Counted from the stretch's first letter, positions 1 through 37,221 are shown. The stretch is DNA of 64,000 nt from Syngnathus acus (GCF_901709675.1 NC_051088.1:21830193-21894192); one strand, 5' to 3'. The notes: generated by a model not told the origin, from the sequence alone. A program made the numbers and translations.

Positions 1-404
1 CTAAATCACAATACACAAAGTGACTTTTTTTGAGAGCTCTAATTGCATTTAAGATACCTTTACATAAAAACTTAGCTAGAATGTGAGCAAAAAATAAAAC
101 ACATTTCACCCTTCTTCCAATAATTTGATATTAGTGAAATGTAAAATAACACATACGACCAAATATAAATATTACCACCAATCTTTGTGACTGGTGAACG
201 CATGTCATTTAGCTGAAGCAGTTTTTGCATCTGACCAAGAGTCACACATTATTTGATGACAAAACAAACACACCAGTGTAATCATATACATTTGGTGTGT
301 GCACCCGTGAAAAAAAAATAGCAACCACAGTCCATAACCATGAAGGCTTTTTATGGCAAAGGCACTGTCCATCATTGGATTTTTTTTTTAACGTGAAGGC
401 AGTG

Positions 405-9181
<8,777 letters not shown>

Positions 9182-10258
9182 GTTGGTTCGGGAGGAGGCG
9201 CTGATGGCAGGAGGCCCGAAGTCTTAAGTCTGAGCCGTCACACACTCCCATGTGATTTGCTCGCCTACCCAGTCAGGAGTCACAATTTCGTAGGGAAGAT
9301 GATCTTTCTACATGACAAAAAAAGAACAGTGCAGTTTACAATGAAACGTAATGTACCAGTTAGGCGGAAATATTTTGTTGTGTTTCTGGGAACATTTCAA
9401 ATCTCAGCTCCATTCTCACAGCCCCGACTCTGCTTGCAGACAAAAAAAGAGGAACACGTCAGACCACAAAAGGAGTTGGTAAACAAAAAAGGAAGAGCTT
9501 GTGAAACTGCGATACAGAAAAAGAGTTTTGTCCACACAGTCCAAGTCAGCTCAAGCTCAAGTGGAAGCTAAGTGAAGATAAAAAAAAAAAAAAAAGAGAC
9601 TAAAACACAAACCACACTACAGTACTATCCAAATTTAATTTTCAACTTTTAAATTTCTTCAGGCCGTAAAGCGCAAACAGTATTCAAGATGAATAATGTG
9701 TGCAGTATCTAAAGCACACAAAATATTCTTCAGGCAGCACGCGCTAATATTTATATTACATGCTGCTCCAACCCAAACATTCATTACATCGACAAACACA
9801 AGTCATGATGTGAACAAATTTTTTTTTTTTTGCATTTTACAGAAAATGTACAGGACCGTGTATTTAATGTTTGAAAGAAAAAATTCCTTAGGTTGAGAAG
9901 GATTTATGTCAAGTGTGCTTCTAGGTTAATCGCTGATGGCCTACTTCCTGATAACTGGTCCACGCAGAACTCTCGTTCCAGTTTGACTCACAACATCTAT
10001 TAAGGCCAGTGGACCGGAAAAGACGTACAATTTGATACATTTTAGCTGGTAAGACAGTGGATATAAAAATTAAATAGATGACTGTGTTTAAAGTACATGG
10101 TTTCAATCATTCATTCAGTGCTGAGGGGGGGGAGCAAAAAGTGGCCATACAAGGGCGCTTCAAATCCTTGCTTCAAGTGTGTGTATACCTTTTGGAGGCA
10201 CATGCGCTCAGGATTTACGGTCAATGGAAAATCTGGGACACACTCTTTCATTTTCTAC

Positions 10259-10370
10259 GACTTATCCCTGTTCAGAGTCCAGGGTGAGCTGGAGCCCATC
10301 CCAACTAACTGGCCGCCAAACATTAGCAAATATAGATAGATGTGCATTTGTTCACATTTACACCTATTTT
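10259..10370. repeat. SINE-like fragment
   Basis: Contains the blocks CCAGGGTGAGCTGGAGCCCA and TTCACATTTACACCTAT, which occur with the same spacing logic in the full-length SINE at 46025-46372 and are common in teleost SINEs. Ends are not defined. Confidence 0.5.
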
Positions 10371-10371
10371 T

Positions 10372-10625
10372 CTATATGATATGATATGGTATGATATTAT
10401 GTTATGTTATGTTATCTTATGTTATAATATATTATGTTATGTTATATTATATTATATTATGTTATGTTATAATATATTATGTTATGTTATATTATATTAT
10501 GTTATGTTATATTATATTATGTTATGTTATATTATATTATATTATTAATAATATAACACATATAGTATATATAATATAATACTATTATATACAGTACATG
10601 TTATATTATATCTATATTATATTTA
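10372..10625. repeat. TTATG/TTATA simple-repeat tract
   Basis: Long run of ATGATATG, TTATGTTATG and TTATATTATA units, with an AT-only tail. Open frames here come from the repeat and are not genes. Confidence 0.9.
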
Positions 10626-10804
10626 GCCTATTTAAAGTCGAGAGCATGCACATTTCCGGGGGGTCATGGAAACATTGAAAACATGCAGCACTTACTGCGG
10701 CTTGTGGGGCGTCCTCTACAATGTTTCTCTTTTATTTAGCGGTCATGAAGTTCGCCTCTAACATGCTTTCCTTTTTGAAACTGCTTTGTGACTCACGTGT
10801 AGAA

Positions 10805-10846
10805 GTGTGTGTGTGTGTGTGTGTGTGTTTCTGTGTGTGTGTGTGT
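10805..10846. repeat. (TG)n microsatellite
   Basis: About 42 bp of TG dinucleotides with one interruption (TTTC). Confidence 0.9.
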
Positions 10847-12008
10847 CAGTGTGCTTGGAGCGCGTCCAGTTCACCAAACATGGTAATGAGATTTTTTTTT
10901 ACTGGGTTGTCTTTGGCAAAATGAGCAAGGTGAAGTCAGCTTCATCTTCTCCTAAATCTGCTACTTCTTACTTGAAAAATGCACTTGTTGCTTTACGAAT
11001 TACCTCACATTTTCATTAATATGATTTTCTTTTTTCTTTAAAGAAAGATGAAATAAATGTGGCAGTATCTTACAATATTGAAGAGATCTTTTTTTTTTTT
11101 TTCCCCGGGAGGTGAAAGGGGCAACTGAAGAGCAGGGTGGTACGGGGGGGTCACGATCTGATGAGAAAACACAAGGCAAGCTTTAGAATTCATGACAGCT
11201 TACATGTTGACAAAAGTGAAAAGTTCCCCCTGCAAAAAGTGTCCCCCCCCCCCCCTCCCTCACGTTAGTTGAAGCTAATACTTAGCGCACTGTGTGTGCC
11301 ATCTGCGAGCTCATTAGACTCGAGCATGAATAATGTCTTTGGACAGACAGAGCAGCTGTAAGCCTTTCACATGATAATGACCATCGCCGAGCTCCAACCA
11401 TCACGCCGAGTCACGCCTCTGGAAAAGGAACCCGTCCTACTCTGTATGCGTAGAGCTATCTCGTTCCCAGGGATATATTTATTTCATTGTTTGCTGACAC
11501 ATATTTGCTCAAGTCCGCGGCTCTTTGTATGTTGGAAGCCTCGGTCTGCTACGTGACGTGAAGCTATGTAATAAATGTGTTCTATTTTTGCCCATTGAGT
11601 TTTTTCTAAAAACGAAAGGAGGAATTTTTCCGGTGCCGATGTCCGATAAAACCCGATTAGCATTTATCAATCCAAATGCATGCAGTCACTGTCCCGGCAG
11701 CTGCTAGCAACCACCATGATGATGCACTTTCCTTAAAATGTCCAAACAAAATGTCCGGATGCCAACATGGGGTCATGATCAGCGTGAATCAGTGTCGCAT
11801 GACAGCTTCCATCTCGGGCACGTCGCCGAGGATGCCTCCTCTCGCCAACCGTGGATGTAAACAAAGTCACGTTGCCGAGAGCCTCGGGAGGCAAAGACGG
11901 AGCTGCGGTCTCAGAACCTCTCGTCTTCCTCTGACACGCCAGCGGCCGGCCCGGCCTTTTAACTCTTTCACTTCGGCAAAAACGACATCACGTCATAAAT
12001 TGATCTAT

Positions 12009-12058
12009 TAGATTAGATTAGATTAGATTAGATTGGATGGATGGATGGATGGATGGAT
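12009..12058. repeat. Adjacent (GATTA)n and (GGAT)n microsatellites
   Basis: Five GATTA-like units run straight into six GGAT units. Confidence 0.9.
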
Positions 12059-12330
12059 TATATTATCAGAATACAGTTACAGGAACACCTGCAGGTTATT
12101 TTTTTCCACATTTTGGGTGATGCGCCAGCACGCATGCACACACAGCTTTGATTTCTCATTTTTCAATCCACCCCCATCCCCCTCGACACTCATTAATGAT
12201 TCATTAGACCGGACCCTGAGAGATCCAGTATCATCGTTCTGTTTCTGTGTCACAGTCCCTCAGCTAACAGATGTATTATATTAATTCCTGATACCATATA
12301 TATATTGTTTTACTCTCATGTATAAAAAAG

Positions 12331-12540
12331 AGTTAGGGTTTCAAGCCAGGGTTGCAAATTTGGGTTAGGGTTTCAAACTAGGGTTAGGGTTTCAAACTAG
12401 GATTAGGGTTTCAAACTAGGGTTTAAAGGTAGGGTTAGGGGTTCAAACTAGGGTTAGAGTTTCAAACTAGGGTTAGAATTTCAAACTAGGGATTCAAACT
12501 AAGGTTAAGGTTTCAAACTAGGCTTTCAAACTAGGGTTAG
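12331..12540. repeat. Telomere-like minisatellite (TTAGGG + TTTCAAACTAGGG units)
   Basis: About 210 bp of imperfect repeats in which GTTAGGG alternates with TTTCAAACTAG, giving units of roughly 13-20 bp. It resembles interstitial telomeric DNA but each TTAGGG is separated by a fixed TTTCAAAC spacer. Repeat quality decays toward 12540. Confidence 0.8.
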
Positions 12541-12764
12541 GCCCTAACCTATGACGGTTTTAAACTAAAAAACTAAATGATTGATTAAAAAATGTTTTAC
12601 TTTCCATGCCTTTAAAACATAGGCCCTCATTAAAAATTGACATACATAACTTATGATTCAATTACTGTATGATCCCTAACATGTCAGAAAATAGCCCAAA
12701 AATGTGATAAGTGTTTTTCGAAAGTCAAATCACATTTTTGAATTTTGATTCGACATGTTCCTCC

Positions 12765-12840
12765 TATCATCGTTGGTTAGCACATCCGCCTCATAATTTA
12801 CCGTTCGATTGCGGTGGGTGTCAACTTTTCATGATCTCCC
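12765..12840 (+). repeat. tRNA-derived SINE head, degraded
   Basis: GTTGGTTAGCACATCCGCCT resembles the A-box end and CGTTCGATTGC the B box of the SINE seen on the minus strand at 46025-46372. Only the tRNA-like head is present. Confidence 0.5.
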
Positions 12841-13623
12841 GAGAGATATTGTCAAAATTGTAAAAATTCAAACTATAAACAAGCACAACAGCATTTTGGT
12901 TCATGTTCACCTCAATGACCTTCACGGTGAAACCCACTGAATGATCAAAACTGGCAGAGAAACGTGTTGCATTTCACATCATTCCAAGGATGTAAAAAAA
13001 ATCATCATTGCCACCTCGCACGCACGCTCGCACACTCATGCACAGAAACAACAAGAGAAAAACAAACAATAGTATCCCAGGAGGATAAAATAGTGTTTCC
13101 TAAGTTACGTAATGGAGCTAAAGACTGCGACCTGGCTGACACAATGCAGGCAGGCACAAACTGCAACTACAGAATTGAGTCATTTCCTGCCAGGGACTCA
13201 TCACCAAATCCGTTTTCATGCATGTTTGACCTTCCATTTTCCGAGGTTAATTACGCAAATGACATGCATAAACAACACAACTCGACAGGGAACATGTCAA
13301 CAATACAAAACGACTGAAATGTGCGAACAAGCTCCTTTTTCAAAGATGTAAACACGAAAGCAACAACACAGGAAAAGCGACATCACATCGACTAAGATAT
13401 TATTTAAGTGCAAATAAGTGCTGTGTGGTAATTACTTACATTCTGCTTTTCATTACATAGTAGATTATCCTCGTAAAATATGGGAAAATATTGTAATTTG
13501 GCGTCGGGACGTCTTTCCGACTGCGGCAGAAGTGACAGGCAGCCGAACGGGCTAGTTCCGCCTCCTGCGTGACATCAGGTGACGTCATCACGTACAAGAA
13601 ACGTCACTTTCTTTCGTATGTAT

Positions 13624-13968
13624 CAGAGGTTATCAACCGGTGGTCCGCGGCCTTCTAGTGGTCCGTGGGGGATAGTGCAGGTGGGCTGCGAAATTGGAAA
13701 TAAATGTAACGGTTTTAAAAATAAAGTTGATTCATTATTTAGACTTGATTAGTTTTCCAGCTAATTTTGTAAATTCATTTACCCATTCAAATGATGTCAA
13801 ATGTAGCTGAGATTCCCAAAATAGACATACAGTTGAAAATAAATTGCCTGTATAGGTCTATCCTCGTTCAGTGCAAAATAATAAAAATATTCCGCCGAAG
13901 CAGTGGTCCCTGAGTTGCTTCTTGATTATAATGATGGTCCCTTGGACAAAACCAGTTGAAAACCCCTG
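13624..13968. mobile_element. hAT-like non-autonomous element (CAGAGGTTATCAAC ends)
   Basis: Starts CAGAGGTTATCAACCGGTGG and ends CCAGTTGAAAACCCCTG, imperfect inverted termini of the hAT type. It is flanked by GTATGTAT (13616-13623) and GTATATAT (13969-13976), a 7-of-8 match to a target duplication. The interior is non-coding. Confidence 0.7.
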
Positions 13969-15061
13969 GTATATATGTGTTCATTATACAAATAGAAAAT
14001 TTGAGTGTCTATATGCTAAACAACTCTTAAATAAAATTAGAAAAAAAACAACAACCTAAAACAAAACAAACAAAAACAAAATACAAATTTAATGTACCAA
14101 AGTGCCAATTCTAAAAATGAACTAAAATAAATACTAATTTGCTGATAATTACAGTACAGCAAAACTTTTACACACAAATACTCAGTCTATAATTACAGTA
14201 TAACTACGGCCTACATACAGTAACGTAGTAGGTCTAGGTGTTCTGTCATAGTTCATAAGGTGTATTTATATTATTGCAAGCAACTGAAACATTGTGCATG
14301 GCTTAGTAAAGGACGAGGAAACATTGTACTCTAAATCCCCCACCCCACCCAGATTTTTATTAAAACTGTCCATTTTTTTCGAGGAGGTGTATTGAGACAG
14401 AAGTCGTGATCTATGAGGTGTCAATCATTTGCCTCACGCTGCCCTCGTTTTCTTGCCTTTTGCTGACAAAAAAAAAAGTTATTTTCATGCGTTTTGTATT
14501 TTATCCTGTTTACCCCCCAAATTGTGATTCTTTTATGTACCACTAGAGGGAGCCCGATTACCACAATTGCAACACTTTGAAAGTCACTGCAGCAAAATTT
14601 GCTAGTGTCCTGCTTTCCAGTCAGTCTTGCTAAAGTTTGGTTTGAATTACTCTCCTCTTGCACCATCCTGTGGGCAAGAGTTGTAATTTGAAGTCTACCA
14701 ACTTGAATCTTAGCAGTGCTGAATTGGTGTCCAGTGCTTGATCCATTTTTTTAATTATGGCTAAATTTTAGACTTATTCAGACTGAGAGCTGGAACAGCA
14801 TGTGGGAAAAGGGAAACAATATAAAACGTCCCAACAATGCTTTGCCACACCTTGGAGGCAAGGCACTTGTTACCAACAGGTTGAACAACAGTTGAAACTA
14901 AAATTGCATTTCACTTGAGTCGCCTCAGAGAGAGGAGTTATGTTATTGAAAATGCATCTGCAAGTTTTTTCATAACTGAAATGGAGTATGTCAGCCCATT
15001 TTGTGTTTTTTTGTTCACCGGTTGCTGCCATTTGATTTGTCCGGACTTGTGATTTGCAGAA

Positions 15062-18000
15062 ATGCGCGGCCCGGATCTGATTGACGGACAAACTTTACGA
15101 GCGCTCCTTCTTTTGTCTCTCTGCTGTTATGGAGGAAAATGTGAAATTGAAAATTCGGAATCTTCAGCGACAACCGGCTCGCCGATCGTCAAACCTTTCC
15201 TCGATGAAATTGAGCAACCTCAGGCCTTCCCTGATGAGGAGAGGGCCAATTTACCCGTGTTTACTATGGACTATCCTCGGGTACAAATCCCCTTTGAATT
15301 CACGCTCTGGGTGCTGCTGGCCTCCTTTGCCAAAATTGGTAAGTTCGATTATTTTTTTTTTTTTACTGTGCATTATATCTTTAAAGAATTTTTTTTATAG
15401 AGCAAACAACTTCATCCTGTTTCCCCAGGTTTCAATATTTACCACAAAATCACAATCTGGATCCCCGAGTCCTGCTTGCTGATTTCCATCGGCCTTATCG
15501 TCGGTGCCATCATGCACTCGGTTAAAGAAGAACCGCCAGCCGTGCTCGACTCCAACGTCTTCTTCCTCTACATGCTCCCGCTCATAGTCTTGGAAAACGG
15601 CTACTTTATGCCCACGAGGCCATTTTTCGAGAACGTGGGCACGGTTCTGTGGTTTGCCGTGGTGGGAACTCTGTGGAACAGCATTGGCATCGGCCTTTCG
15701 CTCTACGCCATTTGTCAGTGTGAAGCCTTTGGAGTTCAAGATATCAACCTGCAGGTTAGTCGTGCAACGAGGGAGTGTCAGGTGGATCGGGTTAAAAAAA
15801 AAAAATGCAATTTGATCTGTTGACGTTTTTGCTCCCCTGTCAGGAAAATTTGCTATTTGCTTCCATCATCTCCGCTGTTGACCCCGTGGCTGTGCTGGCC
15901 GTGTTTGATGACATCGATGTTAACGAACAGACACACATTGTCATATTTGGAGAGGGACTTTTTAATGATGCTGTCACTGTGGTGAGTGTCCTGCTTTCTT
16001 TTCTATTTATAGCGCGTGACACAAATCAATTTTGTTTGATGAAAAGCTTCTCGTTGACCTGCACTGATATTAATTGGACTATTTTTTTTTTTTGTTATGA
16101 CAGGTACTTTACAGCATGTTCTCCTTTGTGGCGGACATGCCAAGCTTTGAATCCTCCGATGTGTTTTTGGGCACGGCTCGGTTTTTGGTTGTGGGGGTCG
16201 GAGGCATCCTCTTCGGCCTTGTGTTTGGCTTCATGGCGGCGTTCACTACACGTTTCACGCACAACGCACGGCATATCGAGCCCCTCTTTGTCTTCATGTT
16301 CAGCTACTTGGCTTACCTGGCGGCTGAGCTCTTTGCCATTTCCAGCATTCTCGCGTAAGTAGAAACCAAAAAATTTGCATCCTGCTCCAGTTGTTTACTC
16401 ACACAGTTCCATTTGCTACTGTAGTGAATAGCTCATGAGATTGTCATCTATGAAACTCCAGATTCTCGTGGACTGACGGAACATGTCGAACTTGCTCTTC
16501 CTCTTTCAAGGAGGTGGAAGTTCAATGCGATTTGTAAACGTTGCCTAAACACGACGAAGCATGCACTGTTGCGGTTTGATTTTTTTTTTTTAGTGCCCCG
16601 GTTGCACGCACCCATGTCATGAAACCAAATATCTTTTTAGTTATTTTTTAAATAATATAATATAATATAATATATATAATATAATATATATTTAAAAATA
16701 ATAATTATAATTAAATAAGAAATATATAATATATTTTTTAATATTGCTAAACAAAATTTGTTTTCTTTCCATAAAATCAACACTTTCTATTTTTCCACAT
16801 TTCCCGTCCCCCTGCAGAATTATCACATGTGCAATCGCGATGAAGTACTACGTGGAGGAGAATGTGTCTCAGAGATCCTGCACGACCATCCGCCACGTGA
16901 TCAAGATGTTTGCCACCATCTCTGAAACGCTCATCTTCTTCTTCCTGGGGGTGATTACCATCACGACCGAACACGAATGGAACTGGGCCTACATCCTGTT
17001 CACGCTCCTGTTTGCCCTCCTCTGGCGAGGAATCGGTGAGTGCAGACCAAACGCATCCATCCAATTTTAAACATTTGTTTGAGCAGTAACAAACCCCCCC
17101 CCCCCCCCCACCCCCCCCCCCTCCCTGCAGGCATTTTGGTTCTGTCCCAGATCATAAACCCATTCCGGACCATCCATTTCACATTTAAGGACCAGTTTGG
17201 TCTGGCCTACGGAGGCGTTCGAGGGGCCATCTGCTTCGCTTTGGTCTTCACTCTCCCTGACACCATCAACCGGAAGAATTTGTTTGTCACCGCTTCCATC
17301 GCCATCATCATCTTCACCGTGTTCATCCAGGTGGGGGCCGTCGCTAGACTGCTGTTACTTGTCAATATGGAGTCATGTAAATCCGAATCGTTTTCGTTTT
17401 CTCGTGGCAGGGTATCAGCATTCGTCCAATCATTGAATATATAAATATCAGGAGGACCAATAAAGACTTGGGCACCATCAACGTAGGAATACACAACAGG
17501 GTAAGCCTCTTTGCATCCATTTAATCATTTGATTTGCTTTGCTTGCTTCATATGATTCAAATTTGTTCCAAGGTGATGGAGCATATTGTTTGCGGCATTG
17601 AGGACTTGTGCGGCCAATGGAGTCACTACTACTGGAAAGACAAGTAGGCTCGTAAATAAATAATGAAGGCTGGAATCTATTCAGTGATACAATTCATTTT
17701 GTTGCAAGCTCAGGTTTAAAAAGTTCAACGATCGCTTTTTGAGACGCATCCTGCTTCGAGACAACAGGGCAGAGTCAAGCATCGTGTCTCTGTACAAGAA
17801 ACTTGAACTGCAGACGGCCATTGATTTGCTGGACACACCTGTGGGCGACCTGAGTGCCGCGCCGTCCATTGTGTCGCTTCAGTAAGTTTAAAAAAATGCT
17901 AATATATTTTAATTTTTTAATTTTAATTTATTTGTATTTCTTTTTATTTATTCGTATTTAATATTTTTGAAATTAGTTCTTTCTTGATGTACTTGAAATC

Positions 18001-19043
18001 TTGAAATACAAATTTTGTAATGAGTAATTATCCCTGGCTGTTCATTTTCCTCACCAGCGACGAGAGGAGGAATTCGCCGCAACCCAAAAAGAATTTGCTG
18101 GCTGCAGACGTGAGGAATATGCACGACATCCTGTCGAAGAACATGTACAAGATAAGAGAGAGGGTAAGCTGAGTGTTTCCAATTTCAAGGCCTGTTTTCA
18201 ATTCAAACCGTCATTATTATAATTATTGATAGTCTCTTCATAAATACCATTATTTTCTATCCACAATATAGAATTAAAAATAATTTATTAATCAGTAGCC
18301 AATTAGTAGATGTCAGTTCCAAAGCTTACCGTAACCACTCCTCCACCTACCCCCTACCCAGACGACGGCTTACACCAGCATACTCAACCGGCCCGACAAC
18401 GGCCGAGCCCGGGAGATTTTGATCCGCCGACATCCGAGCATCAGACGCAGCCTCCGATCGGCAAGCCACCGAGACCCGGTAGTGAGACACACTGACCTCA
18501 AGCAGAACCCAAAACTACTTCATCCCGTGCTAATTCTTCTTCTTGCAGCCTGCTCAGAATATCGCCAAATCGCAGAAGTACTTTTCCCTGCAGCCGGGAG
18601 TGGATCCGGAGGTTGCTTTTGCACTCAGGAGACGAAGCCATGGTGGGTTCATCGAGATTCAACGTTTTTGATCCAAAAGTGACTTGCTTATTTTATGATC
18701 CTGTCCATGTGTTTCAGTAATCGATGATCACCTCGGCCGCCACGGTGGACACTCCCCCTCCAGCTCCATAATTTCTCTGAGAAGGCTGAACACTGTTGAG
18801 GAGTCTCCTGGGGTGGACGTTTTGGATGAGAGGAACCCCGGTGGTCGGCCAGTCGCAAAACCAGGTAGACTCAGTAGTAAGTCGGACCAACCTCCAGGGA
18901 GAACGGAAGCGACTGTGGCTCCGCCTCCTTTACCAGTCCCGCCTGGCTGGGTTCCCGACAACCAGAACATCAACGAGAGTAGGACTGGAGATCCACTACT
19001 CGGACACTTGCCACAGGGGCCTCAAGGTTCTGGAAGATCATGA
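15062..19043 (+). CDS. slc9a2: Na+/H+ exchanger, SLC9A2/SLC9A4 (NHE2/NHE4) group, complete CDS
   Basis: The protein exchanges Na+ for H+ across the plasma membrane. Exons are 15062-15338, 15429-15754, 15844-15981, 16104-16354, 16818-17035, 17131-17330, 17411-17500, 17573-17643, 17714-17881, 18058-18163, 18362-18478, 18549-18642 and 18718-19043. All are GT-AG and in phase, giving 2382 nt, 793 residues. A hydrophobic N-terminal segment (about residues 15-26) may be a signal peptide, and about 12 membrane segments follow. Family motifs seen are [12 protein letters not shown] (about 211-222), [13 protein letters not shown] (236-248), [15 protein letters not shown] and [15 protein letters not shown] cytoplasmic tail carries [16 protein letters not shown] and a proline-rich end. 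TM4 reads [11 protein letters not shown] instead of the usual LPPIVLDAGYF. The NHE2-like phrases [10 protein letters not shown] and [10 protein letters not shown] favour slc9a2, but the sequence is divergent and slc9a4 is not excluded. AATAAA follows at 19096. Confidence 0.88.
17094..17130 (+). repeat. Poly-C splice-acceptor tract in slc9a2
   Basis: The polypyrimidine tract before the exon starting at 17131 is nearly all cytosine (about 26 C with one A) and then CTCCCTGCAG. Confidence 0.8.
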
Positions 19044-19095
19044 GAGCTTGAACTTTCTTCCTGGGACTTTCACCATGTGACATCAGAGGTTTACT

Positions 19096-19101
19096 AATAA
19101 A
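19096..19101 (+). promoter_or_regulatory. slc9a2 poly(A) signal
   Basis: AATAAA 53 bp after the slc9a2 stop codon and in the right orientation. This predicts a very short 3' UTR. Confidence 0.6.
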
Positions 19102-19837
19102 GTTTTACGAAATGAGATCACTGCCATGTACATCGCCTCATCATTACAAGCGTGTGGTGAAAATGAATTCCACAATGATCTGGCTCTGCCCTAAAGTGTG
19201 ATGTCTTCCATCTTGCTTCCACAACTCTTAATGGAAATGAGTAGTTTGCAGTCTGCAATCCAGATAATTGACATAATGACATAACGGCTCTATTCAACAC
19301 TTTAGCCCTGAGGCCCAAATGGGCCAGACGGACTGGACGGTCTGATTAAAGTCGCTGATGAGGTTTTAATTTGATTTTCTTTAATATATCAGGTGGAGGC
19401 TGTTTGTTGTTGTTGTTGTGTTCAGTGCCTTAAGATAACTTTTGTTTTGAAGTGGTTTAATTTAACCGGTCAACTGCCATTTTTAATCAGATTTTGGTGT
19501 CTTCCAACAAATTTTTGATATTGATTTTAAATTGAGAATTATTCCCCAAAAATTTTAATAAGCTTAAATCCTGCTCCGTCCCAAACACTTGCAACGTTTT
19601 TGCCTCGAGAGTAGATCACGACGAGACGAGGAGACATCTTCCAATTGTACGTGGGAGGCATTGGCCACCTCCACCACAACACAGCACGGGAGGGAGGCCG
19701 CCAAGTGACAACCAGAAGGATCGACCAGTGTGAGTTTAGCCTCTGATGTCGCTTAACGACAACATCGGTGGGAAACAGCCTTCGGACGTCGGACTTTGTG
19801 CTGAAGGAAGGGAAAGCTGAATCGGAGAAAGGCGAAG

Positions 19838-35620
<15,783 letters not shown>

Positions 35621-35694
35621 GGAGGTCCATAGAACAATTGTGTGTGTGTGTTTTTTACGCTTAGCACAATATTTCAGTCATTGTGAATTTAGAA

Positions 35695-36009
35695 CAGGGG
35701 TGTCCTTTCCTTCGAGGGGAGCATACACAAAATCTGAGGGCACTGGCGGAGCTAGATGGGGGGGCCGCAGGGGCACTGATGAAATATACTTGGACCCCCC
35801 CCCAGCTGCCAGGTGAGATCATTGGCTTTTTTTTTTCTTTTTCCAACAATTCCACCCTCTCCCAAAGGTGACATGACAAATCATAGTTTTGGTGAAATGT
35901 TTTTTTTTTTTTTTTGCAGCCCTTATTGAATTTGAGTAGTTTGATTGGAGGTTGTGAGCTGCTAAGAAAAGCAAACAGCGGCATCGTAACTTTAATTTGG
36001 ACACCCCTG
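35695..36009. mobile_element. hAT-like non-autonomous element with intact 8-bp target duplication
   Basis: Starts CAGGGGTGTCC and ends GGACACCCCTG. It is flanked on both sides by ATTTAGAA (35687-35694 and 36010-36017), a perfect hAT-type target duplication. It lies in the dpp10 3' UTR, 75 bp after the stop codon, and has no coding capacity. Confidence 0.9.
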
Positions 36010-36583
36010 ATTTAGAAGCTAAGGTAGATGAAAATAAGAATTACATTCGATCCTGTTTTTAGCGCCTAAAAATATAACGCAAAATGGTCAGTGACGTTCG
36101 TGGCATGAAGCCGTCGACATTGTGCACTTTAAAAAATGTTGTCGCTCGGTCTTCAGAATGTGAACGGGTGTTATGTTGAAGACACTCGGTGTTGGGGTTT
36201 ACATTTTTTGTAAACTGTTTAGCTTCAATCGTGTTTTTATGTTCACATTACCGATTTGCCCTTTAACTGATTATCGTGTGTGTAACATGACCGTATCCTT
36301 CCTTTTCTATGAGAATCCATTTTGGGTAGATTTATGATTCTGTTGATGGTTTTCACAAAAGATACAGACAGGCAACAGCTAATGTGATTTAGTCAAATTT
36401 AAAAAGGGAATACTTGTCTCACCAAAAACAAGAAAATCAAAATAGACAAGAACGGAAAGCTGAGGAGCTAGAAATGAGCGATTTTGGTTAGTGTTGTGGA
36501 AATCATATTTTTATGTTAATTGTGAATAGTATAAGACTTAGCCTCATGTAGAAAATGCGGACAATGGCGTCACAGGTGAGGTA

Positions 36584-36589
36584 AATAAA
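36584..36589 (+). promoter_or_regulatory. Candidate dpp10 poly(A) signal
   Basis: AATAAA followed within about 20 bp by a T/G-rich stretch, roughly 960 bp after the dpp10 stop. It implies a 3' UTR that includes the hAT-like element at 35695-36009. Confidence 0.5.
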
Positions 36590-36932
36590 CACATGTAAAT
36601 GTTTTTTTTGTTGACTGTCAATTACCATGGCTGCTTATGACCAGTTTTATGTAGAAAAAAAACAAACAGGATTTTGACTCATTCGCACATATCGTGCCGT
36701 GTGACTGCAGTGGGTTGTCATGCCAACCACTTTCTTTTCTCAGGATGTATTCATGCTTTTACATTTTCCAATTTAAGAGTAACTCATCCCAGGAGCTAAC
36801 ATTTACCTTTCACGTGGTACCTCGTGACCTTTAGAAATCTCCCATCGATGCAGCTTTCATTGCCAGTTACAAGTCAGCTTGAAGGTCTCCTTCAGTGAGC
36901 AAGCACAAAAGAACTGCACGATGCACTTTAAG

Positions 36933-36963
<31 letters not shown>

Positions 36964-37215
36964 GTTTTGATAAATGTTCGTCACATCTGAGCTGGAGCCG
37001 AGCCCAGTTGCCTTTGGGTGAGATACGAAGCTTGAGAGGTGCTCATAAATGTAGTTTAGGGTCTCACGTTTTACATTAGTGGCATTGTATTTTTTTTTTG
37101 TTACCAAAGTTTTATAAAAGATTTTTTTTTCCATAATTATGATTCTGTTTTAATTTAATAGTCTATCCATCCATCAAGTCTCGCAGAATAAGCCACAGAA
37201 GTGAATGCAAACCAT
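36590..37215. other. Spacer between the convergent dpp10 and alpha-tubulin genes
   Basis: AT-rich sequence with poly-T runs at 36935-36958 and 37090-37130. No gene seen. Confidence 0.6.
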
Positions 37216-37221
37216 TTTATT
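37216..37221 (-). promoter_or_regulatory. Alpha-tubulin poly(A) signal
   Basis: AATAAA on the minus strand about 150 bp downstream of the tubulin stop codon at 37372. Confidence 0.65.

Larger units (their letters stand above)
9182..15061. other. Intergenic spacer between inpp4a and slc9a2 (divergent promoters inside)
   Basis: No convincing coding exon was found in these 5.9 kb. The contents are AT-rich unique sequence, microsatellites, a telomere-like minisatellite, two SINE fragments and one hAT-like element, each listed separately. The spacer must hold the promoters of both flanking genes because they are divergently oriented. No TATA box or CpG-dense block could be assigned with confidence. 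A moderately GC-rich, CpG-bearing stretch at about 11800-11960 is the only candidate regulatory island seen. Confidence 0.6.

Noticed and set aside
10342-10579. Tyrosine/leucine/cysteine-rich frames in the TTATG tract
   Set aside because: Low-complexity repeat translation only.
12331-12540. Chromosome end or true telomere
   Set aside because: The array is short and degenerate, has a non-telomeric spacer in each unit, and has genes on both sides.
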